Shown piece by piece: positions 5,139-10,347 of a stretch of DNA of 10,347 nt. The notes under the pieces were generated by a model, which saw only the letters and a program-made list of their open reading frames with translations, searched no databases and was not told the DNA's origin. The number at the start of each line of letters is the position of its first letter. Position 1 is the first letter of the stretch. The DNA comes from Anaerolineales bacterium (lineage in GTDB: Bacteria > Chloroflexota > Anaerolineae > 4572-78 > J111), in NCBI GenBank assembly GCA_012032575.1, contig JAAUSP010000244.1, positions 1-10,347 on the forward strand. Direction: 5' to 3'. Position numbers and translations under genes: made by a program.

Positions 5139-7934
5139 ATGAATACTTTGCGCGACTTTCACGGACCTAACGCCGGCTACATTTTGGAGCTTTACGAGCG
5201 TTACCAACAGAATCCGGATGCTGTTGACGCAGCTACCCGCGCCTACTTCAGGCAATGGACACCGCCGCCCGATGATGGAACGGCAGGGCCAAACGTTGAT
5301 AATGTGGATAAGATTGTCGGGGTGGTCAGGCTGGCCCAGGCGATCCGAGAGTACGGCCACCTGGGGGCGCAGATTGACCCGCTGGGCGGCGCTCCCCTGG
5401 GCGACCCGTCGCTCGATCCGGCGGCGCACGGCCTGACCGAAGCGGAACTGCGCCGCCTGCCGGCCAGTCCCATCGGCGGGCCGCTGGCCGAAAAAGCGGC
5501 CAACGCCTGGGAGGCCATCGAAGCCCTGCGGCGAATCTATTCCACCACGATCGGTTACGATTACGAGCATGTGCGGGAGCCGGAAGAACGTGACTGGCTG
5601 CGGTATGCCGCCGAGTCGGGCCAATTTCGCCCGCCCCACGACCCGATCAATCCCCAGAAATTGCTGGAACGCTTGACCCAGGTTGAGGTTTTTGAGCAGT
5701 TCTTGAACCGGAGCTTTCCCGGCAAAACCCGCTTTTCCATCGAAGGGCTGGACATGCTGGTGCCCATTCTGGACGAGATTATCGGGGCGGCGGCGGAGGA
5801 TGGTATTTTTAATGTGCTGCTGGGCATGGCCCACCGAGGCCGGCTCAACGTGCTGGCCCACACCCTCAACAAGCCTTACAGCCAGCTTCTGGCCGAGTTT
5901 AAAGACCCCATTCGGGGCCATCGCTTTATGATCCGCGAGGATTTGGGCTGGACCGGCGACGTGAAGTATCACCTCGGCGCGCGCCGGGCCGTGAGCGATG
6001 GCCGCGCGGTGGATCTGGTCGTCGCCATCCCGCCCAACCCCAGCCACCTGGAAGCGGTCAACCCGGTGGTCGAAGGGATGGCGCGGGCCTCGGGCACGCA
6101 GGTCAACAAGCCGGGCCGGCCCCATTTCAATCACACCTATTCCCTGCCGGTGCTGATCCACGGCGACGCCGCTTTTCCCGGTCAGGGGATTGTAGCCGAA
6201 ACGCTGAATCTTTCCCGTTTGCCCGGTTTCCGCACCGGCGGGACTATCCACATCATTGCCAACAACCAGCTTGGCTACACTACGCTGCCCGGCGAATCCC
6301 GCAGCAGTATCTACGCCAGCGATCTGGCCAAGGGTTTCAAAATTCCGATTGTCCACGTCAATGCCGACGACCCGGAGGCGTGTATCGAAGTGGCCCGGCT
6401 GGCCTGCGCTTATCGCCACAAATTCGGGCGGGATTTTCTGATTGACCTGGTGGGCTACCGCCGTTACGGCCACAACGAAGGCGATGAACCCGGCTTTACC
6501 CAGCCGCGCATGTACCAAAAAATTGACCGGCACCCCACTGTGCGGACGCTGTGGGCCAATACGCTGGTGCAGCGCAGCCAGATTGACCCGGCCTGGCCGC
6601 AGGAGCGTGTCCAGAAGTACATGACCGAGTTGCAGGAAACGCTCGACTTGTTGGAGCCAACCTCCGACCTGGCCGAAACGCCGCCCGCAGCGCCGCCGCC
6701 GGGAGCGGCCCGCTCGGTTAAAACGAGTCTGTCTTTGAAGAAGCTGGACCATTTGAATACGGCGCTGCTGCAACTGCCGCCCAACTTCAACCTCCACCCC
6801 AAGCTACAGCGGCCTCTCAAACGCCGCCGCGAAGCGTTTGCCAACCCCGACGAGGCGACCATAGATTGGGTGACGGCAGAACTGCTGGCCCTGGCTTCGA
6901 TCCTGGCCGATGGGGTGGCGATCCGCATCACCGGTCAGGATGCCGAGCGGGGCACCTTTAGCCAGCGCCATCTGGTGTATCACGATGTCGAAACGGGCCA
7001 GACGTTTACTCCGCTGGAGGCGCTGCCCCAGGCCAAAGCCGCGTTTGAGGCCCATAACAGTCCCCTGTCCGAAGCGGCGGTGCTGGGCTTTGAGTACGGC
7101 TATAATGTGCAGGCCCCGGAGCGGCTGGTTATCTGGGAGGCGCAGTACGGCGATTTTATCAACGGTGCGCAAACCATTGTGGATGAGTTTATTACCTCCG
7201 CCCGGGCCAAGTGGGGCCAGACGCCTTCGTTGGTGCTGTTATTGCCGCACGGCTACGAAGGGCAGGGGCCGGACCACTCGACCGGCCGGCCGGAGCGTTT
7301 TCTGCAAATGGCTGCGGAAACCAATATGCGCGTGGCCAACTGTACCACGTCGGCCCAATATTTTCACTTGCTGCGCCGGCAGGCGGCTTTGCTGCAAACC
7401 GACCCGCTGCCGCTGGTGGTGATGACCCCTAAAAGTCTGCTTCGCCATCCCCTGGTGGTTTCAACCCCGCGCGAGCTGGCCGAAGGACGCTGGCAGCCGG
7501 TGCTGCCTGATCTCCAGGTGCAGGCCGAGCAGGTACGCCGCCTTATTTTGTGCAGCGGCAAAGTGTATGTTGACCTGATCGCGAGCGAGCGGCGCAGTCA
7601 AAACCCCGCTGTGGCCCTGATGCGGCTGGAACAGCTTGCGCCCTTCCCCACCGCCGATGTCGGCGAGGTCATAAACAGTTATCCCAACCTGAAAGAGGTG
7701 GTTTGGCTGCAAGAGGAGCCGCGCAATATGGGGGTCTGGCGTTTTGCCAGCTCCTACCTGCGCCGACTTCTGGCTGGACGCTGCCCGTTGTACTACCTGG
7801 GCCGGCCCGCCAGTTCCAGCCCCGCCGAAGGCTGGTCGGTCTGGCATACGGTCAACCAGGAATTGCTGGTCGAGCAGGCGTTTAGCGCAGAAAAGATCAT
7901 CGAAGAAGAGACCATTATTTGGGAGGAAGTGTGA
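5139..7934 (+). CDS. sucA: 2-oxoglutarate dehydrogenase E1 component (thiamine-diphosphate dependent)
   Basis: E1o decarboxylates 2-oxoglutarate with thiamine diphosphate and transfers the succinyl group to the lipoyl arm of E2, in the oxidative TCA cycle. The 931-residue product has the normal full length of bacterial SucA. It begins with the E1o N-terminal motif [18 protein letters not shown], which helps bind E2. It then shows [13 protein letters not shown] (about 229), [14 protein letters not shown], the ThDP/Mg region GDAAFPGQG (about 342) with [10 protein letters not shown] (about 375), and the C-terminal transketolase-like part with [12 protein letters not shown] (about 667) and [13 protein letters not shown] (about 705). 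An Ala/Pro-rich linker lies near 510-530. The ATG has no Shine-Dalgarno in its A-rich leader, so translation may rely on an unstructured or very short leader. The stop overlaps the sucB start by one base, indicating coupled translation. Confidence 0.97.
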   Translation: MNTLRDFHGPNAGYILELYERYQQNPDAVDAATRAYFRQWTPPPDDGTAGPNVDNVDKIVGVVRLAQAIREYGHLGAQIDPLGGAPLGDPSLDPAAHGLTEAELRRLPASPIGGPLAEKAANAWEAIEALRRIYSTTIGYDYEHVREPEERDWLRYAAESGQFRPPHDPINPQKLLERLTQVEVFEQFLNRSFPGKTRFSIEGLDMLVPILDEIIGAAAEDGIFNVLLGMAHRGRLNVLAHTLNKPYSQLLAEFKDPIRGHRFMIREDLGWTGDVKYHLGARRAVSDGRAVDLVVAIPPNPSHLEAVNPVVEGMARASGTQVNKPGRPHFNHTYSLPVLIHGDAAFPGQGIVAETLNLSRLPGFRTGGTIHIIANNQLGYTTLPGESRSSIYASDLAKGFKIPIVHVNADDPEACIEVARLACAYRHKFGRDFLIDLVGYRRYGHNEGDEPGFTQPRMYQKIDRHPTVRTLWANTLVQRSQIDPAWPQERVQKYMTELQETLDLLEPTSDLAETPPAAPPPGAARSVKTSLSLKKLDHLNTALLQLPPNFNLHPKLQRPLKRRREAFANPDEATIDWVTAELLALASILADGVAIRITGQDAERGTFSQRHLVYHDVETGQTFTPLEALPQAKAAFEAHNSPLSEAAVLGFEYGYNVQAPERLVIWEAQYGDFINGAQTIVDEFITSARAKWGQTPSLVLLLPHGYEGQGPDHSTGRPERFLQMAAETNMRVANCTTSAQYFHLLRRQAALLQTDPLPLVVMTPKSLLRHPLVVSTPRELAEGRWQPVLPDLQVQAEQVRRLILCSGKVYVDLIASERRSQNPAVALMRLEQLAPFPTADVGEVINSYPNLKEVVWLQEEPRNMGVWRFASSYLRRLLAGRCPLYYLGRPASSSPAEGWSVWHTVNQELLVEQAFSAEKIIEEETIIWEEV

Positions 7935-9172
7935 TGGCGGTTGAAATTGTCGTACCTGAATTGGGCGAGTCTATTGTCGAGGCGACGGTATCCCGCTGGC
8001 TGAAACAGCAGGGTGAGCCGGTCAGCCTGGGGGAAGCGGTGGTGGAACTGGAAACCGATAAAGTTAACCTGGAAGTGCCGGCAGCCCAGGCCGGCATCCT
8101 GACCAGCATCAAGCGCCAGGCCGGTGAAGATGTGCAGATTGGCGATGTGCTGGGCGTCATCGAAGCCGCGCCGGCGGGGGCCATTCCGCCCGCTCCCGCA
8201 GCCAAAGCAACTCCCCCGGCTAAACCGCCTGCGCCAGCCGCTGAAGCCGAAAAAGCAACCCCGCTGGCCAAACGCATGGCCCAGAGCGCCGGGGTTGATC
8301 TGGCTCAAATTGCGCCCCAGGATGCGGAGGAGCGTATCACCAAAAAGGATGTCGAGCGGTATTTGGGTGGGCAGAGAGAGGCTAAGGCTGAGGCGAAGGC
8401 TGAGGCGAAGGCTGAGGTGAAGCCGGAAGTTAAGCAGCCGGAAGTTTTAACTGGGCCGGTGGGGGATCAGGCGGGACGGGTGGAACGGGTGCGGATGTCG
8501 CGGCGGCGGCGGACGATTGCTCAACGGCTGGTTGAGGCGCAGCACACGGCGGCGATGCTGACCACCTTCAATGAGATTGATATGAGCGCGGTAATGGAGC
8601 TGCGCCAGCGCCGCCAGGAAAGTTTTCAAAAGCGGCACGGCCTTAAACTGGGATTTATGTCCTTTTTTGTCAAAGCCGTCATCGGCGCGTTGAAGCAGTT
8701 TCCGCTGCTCAACGCCGAAATTGACGGGGATGAGATCGTTATCAAACATTATTACGATATCGGTATGGCTATCGGCGCGGAAGAGGGGCTGGTGGTGCCG
8801 GTGGTCCGTGAAGCCGACCGGCTGACCTTTGCCGAAATCGAGCAGGTCATCGGGCAATTTGTAGAAAAAGCCCAATCGGGAACGCTTTCGCTGGAAGATT
8901 TGCGGGGGGGGACGTTCTCCGTCACCAATGGCGGCGTGTACGGGTCGCTGCTCAGCACCCCGATCCTCAATCCGCCGCAGGTGGGGATTTTGGGCCTGCA
9001 CAAAATAGAGAAACGCCCGATAGCTCTGAATGAGCAGGTGGTTATCCGCCCGATGATGTACGTGGCCCTCAGCTACGACCACCGCATTGTGGATGGGCGC
9101 GAAGCTGTGCAGTTTTTGGTCCGGGTCAAAGAGTTGATCGAAGACCCCGAAACCCTGCTGCTGGAGGGGTAA
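7934..9172 (+). CDS. sucB: Dihydrolipoyllysine-residue succinyltransferase (E2 of 2-oxoglutarate dehydrogenase)
   Basis: E2o forms the core of the complex and moves the succinyl group from E1 through its lipoyl arm to CoA, giving succinyl-CoA. The 412-residue product has the standard layout: a single lipoyl domain (about 1-77) with Lys43 in ETDKVNLEV, an Ala/Pro linker (79-107), a peripheral subunit-binding domain (about 108-144), a Lys/Glu/Ala-rich repeat linker (150-163), and the catalytic domain from about 183 with SYDHRIVDG, where His383 and Asp387 are the expected catalytic residues. The chosen ATG at 7934 overlaps the sucA stop (TGATG) and has GGAGG at 7922-7926; an upstream TTG at 7919 would precede that site and is rejected. 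Its position after sucA supports E2o rather than another acyl-transferase. No lpd (E3) gene follows. Confidence 0.95.
   Translation: MAVEIVVPELGESIVEATVSRWLKQQGEPVSLGEAVVELETDKVNLEVPAAQAGILTSIKRQAGEDVQIGDVLGVIEAAPAGAIPPAPAAKATPPAKPPAPAAEAEKATPLAKRMAQSAGVDLAQIAPQDAEERITKKDVERYLGGQREAKAEAKAEAKAEVKPEVKQPEVLTGPVGDQAGRVERVRMSRRRRTIAQRLVEAQHTAAMLTTFNEIDMSAVMELRQRRQESFQKRHGLKLGFMSFFVKAVIGALKQFPLLNAEIDGDEIVIKHYYDIGMAIGAEEGLVVPVVREADRLTFAEIEQVIGQFVEKAQSGTLSLEDLRGGTFSVTNGGVYGSLLSTPILNPPQVGILGLHKIEKRPIALNEQVVIRPMMYVALSYDHRIVDGREAVQFLVRVKELIEDPETLLLEG
8387..8422 (+). repeat. 12-nt tandem repeat encoding an (AEAK)n linker in sucB
   Basis: GCTGAGGCGAAG occurs at 8387-8398 and 8399-8410, with a one-base variant at 8411-8422 and a half unit before at 8381-8386. 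It encodes Ala-Glu-Ala-Lys units (residues 152-163) between the subunit-binding and catalytic domains. Since 12 is a multiple of three, copy changes would only alter linker length. Flexible or helical charged linkers are normal at this point in E2 proteins. Confidence 0.85.
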
Positions 9173-9198
9173 GGTAGTTCCAAGAAAACTTCAACAGT

Positions 9199-9258
9199 CG
9201 TGTTGCGTGTTGCGTCTTGCGTGATGTCAAACGGACGGAACACGCAACACGCAACACG
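9199..9258. repeat. 17-bp inverted repeat of CGTGTTG units between convergent genes
   Basis: CGTGTTGCGTGTTGCGT (9199-9215) and ACGCAACACGCAACACG (9242-9258) are exact reverse complements around a 26-nt loop. Each arm consists of about two GTGTTGC-type heptamers. The hairpin starts 27 bases after the sucB stop and ends six bases before the stop side of the leftward gene, so it could serve as a bidirectional transcript end. Neither side has a clear T-run, so factor-independent termination is uncertain. Confidence 0.8.
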
Positions 9259-9263
9259 TTAAT

Positions 9264-10313
9264 TCACAAACGGGTAATCCGGCCCTGAAAATCGAAATAG
9301 TGCTGATAGGCAAACAAGGCCAGGTAGCCGCCGGTGTGCAAAAAGATAACCGTGTCATCAGGCGTCAGTAGCCCCTGTTTGATGTGGTCAATCAACCCGG
9401 CCATCGCTTTGCTGGTGTAGACGGGGTCCAGCAGAATGCCCTCAGTTGAGGCGACCCGTTGAATCGCTTCCAGCCCCGCCGGAGTAGGCGCGGCATAACC
9501 CTCGCCCACATAATCGTCGTAGCTGATAATGTCGTCGGGGCTTATTTCCACCGACAAACCCAGCTCTTCGGCGGCTTTGTGGGCCGAGTGGAGAATCAGT
9601 TCGGCGGCGGGGGGGCCGCCAAAGGCAGATTTGCCCAGGGGATTGAGACCGACGATTTTGTAGGTTTCGTCCAGCGCTTTGGCTCCCAGCAGCAAGCCGC
9701 CCTGAGTGGTATCGGCGGCGGCTACGTAGAGATAATCGGGCTTGATAGCTTGCTCGGCTAACTGTTGATGCAGTTCGAGGGCGCAGTGAGTGTAAGCCGC
9801 CGCGTCGAGGCCAATATCGGACTGGTTGGCGGCGCGGGCGACGTAGGGCTTGCGACCCTGGGCACGCAGGTCGTCGGCCAATTGATAGATTTTTTCAATC
9901 TGCTCCGGCCAGCCCACATTTTCCACCAGATAGACGTGCGCGCCCATCAACAGGTCGAGCAAAAAGTTGCCCTGCGGAATTTGTTCCACATCGGGCCGGA
10001 CGGAGCGCAGCACCAGATGAACCTCCAACCCCACCTGGGCGCAGGCGGCGGTGAGCTGGCGGCAGTAGTTGGATTGAACCGCCGCTCCGGCTACCACGCA
10101 GTCAGCCCCCATTGCCAGGGCGCGCGGCAGCACATACTCAAACATCCGCGTCTTGTTGCCGCCGAGCGGCATGCCGGTCAAATCGTCGCGCTTGAAATAA
10201 ATCGTCGGCCACCCAGAGCGGCGGAAAGTCGGGGGGTGGGCTGCAAGGGCGTGGGCAACTGGGCCAGCGGCAGGCGGGGCAACTTTTTCAAGGGCGGCTT
10301 GTAGGTTGAGCAT
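9264..10313 (-). CDS. PLP-dependent D-cysteine desulfhydrase / ACC deaminase family enzyme
   Basis: This fold-type II PLP enzyme resembles D-cysteine desulfhydrase (D-Cys to pyruvate, H2S and ammonia) and 1-aminocyclopropane-1-carboxylate (ACC) deaminase; the substrate cannot be settled from sequence alone. The 349-residue product is of normal length. It has FKRDDLTGMPLGGNKTR with Lys54 as the Schiff-base lysine, QSNYCRQ at 80-86, a phosphate-loop region AAADTTQGG (198-206), DDYVGEGYAAPT (266-277), DPVYTSKAMAGLI (296-308) and the C-terminal HTGGYLALFAY (326-336). The phosphate loop carries Asp-Thr-Thr where relatives usually have Gly and Ser residues. GAGGAG at 10319-10324 on this strand supports the ATG start. 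It is convergent with sucB and apparently transcribed from the right edge of the window; there is no sign of a shared operon. Confidence 0.85.
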   Translation of the reverse strand: MLNLQAALEKVAPPAAGPVAHALAAHPPTFRRSGWPTIYFKRDDLTGMPLGGNKTRMFEYVLPRALAMGADCVVAGAAVQSNYCRQLTAACAQVGLEVHLVLRSVRPDVEQIPQGNFLLDLLMGAHVYLVENVGWPEQIEKIYQLADDLRAQGRKPYVARAANQSDIGLDAAAYTHCALELHQQLAEQAIKPDYLYVAAADTTQGGLLLGAKALDETYKIVGLNPLGKSAFGGPPAAELILHSAHKAAEELGLSVEISPDDIISYDDYVGEGYAAPTPAGLEAIQRVASTEGILLDPVYTSKAMAGLIDHIKQGLLTPDDTVIFLHTGGYLALFAYQHYFDFQGRITRL

Positions 10314-10347
10314 CGTGACTCCTCGTAGATAACTTGGTTCATGTCAC

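Noticed and set aside
5118..6797. Leftward 559-residue frame opposite sucA
   Set aside because: A long antisense open frame is expected from the codon use of high-GC sucA; the sequence has no family features and sucA is complete.
7919..7933. TTG start for sucB at 7919
   Set aside because: It would place the start upstream of the ribosome binding site and add five residues before the canonical [13 protein letters not shown].

Overview
The window looks like chromosomal DNA from a high-GC bacterium. I lean towards Chloroflexota, because short tandem and palindromic repeats sit in almost every intergenic gap and the proteins have that general look. This placement is inference: there is no rRNA or other phylogenetic marker here. 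Six genes read rightward (hypF 3' part, hypC, hypD, hypE, sucA, sucB) and two read leftward (a dodecin and a PLP-dependent desulfhydrase/deaminase-like enzyme).

Bases 1-4303 hold a [NiFe]-hydrogenase maturation cluster in the order hypF-C-D-E. HypF and HypE make the cyanide ligands of the hydrogenase iron: HypF carbamoylates the C-terminal Cys of HypE, and HypE dehydrates the product to a thiocyanate. The HypC-HypD complex carries the Fe(CN)2CO unit. Only the C-terminal part of HypF is visible. Its reading frame begins directly after an array of nine perfect heptamers, with an in-frame stop upstream of that array, so the state of the gene is uncertain. A second, 8-nt repeat tract lies inside the hypF coding sequence. 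A 167-bp element with perfect 14-bp inverted ends separates hypF from hypC, and small repeat-built hairpins separate hypC-hypD and hypD-hypE.

Bases 4304-5138 hold a hairpin between convergent genes, a leftward dodecin gene, and a 561-bp AT-rich gap. The gap contains two GTGA-N6-TCAC palindromes 27 bp apart, which look like CRP-family operators, followed by a second fold-back repeat element just ahead of sucA.

Bases 5139-9172 encode sucA and sucB, the E1 and E2 subunits of the 2-oxoglutarate dehydrogenase complex of the TCA cycle, with start and stop codons overlapping by one base. No E3 (lpd) gene follows. A 17-bp inverted repeat separates sucB from the convergent leftward PLP enzyme at 9264-10313.

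I found no clearly new biological system. The most interesting signals are the repeat array at the hypF frame boundary, the twin operators, and the number of distinct repeat-built palindromes.
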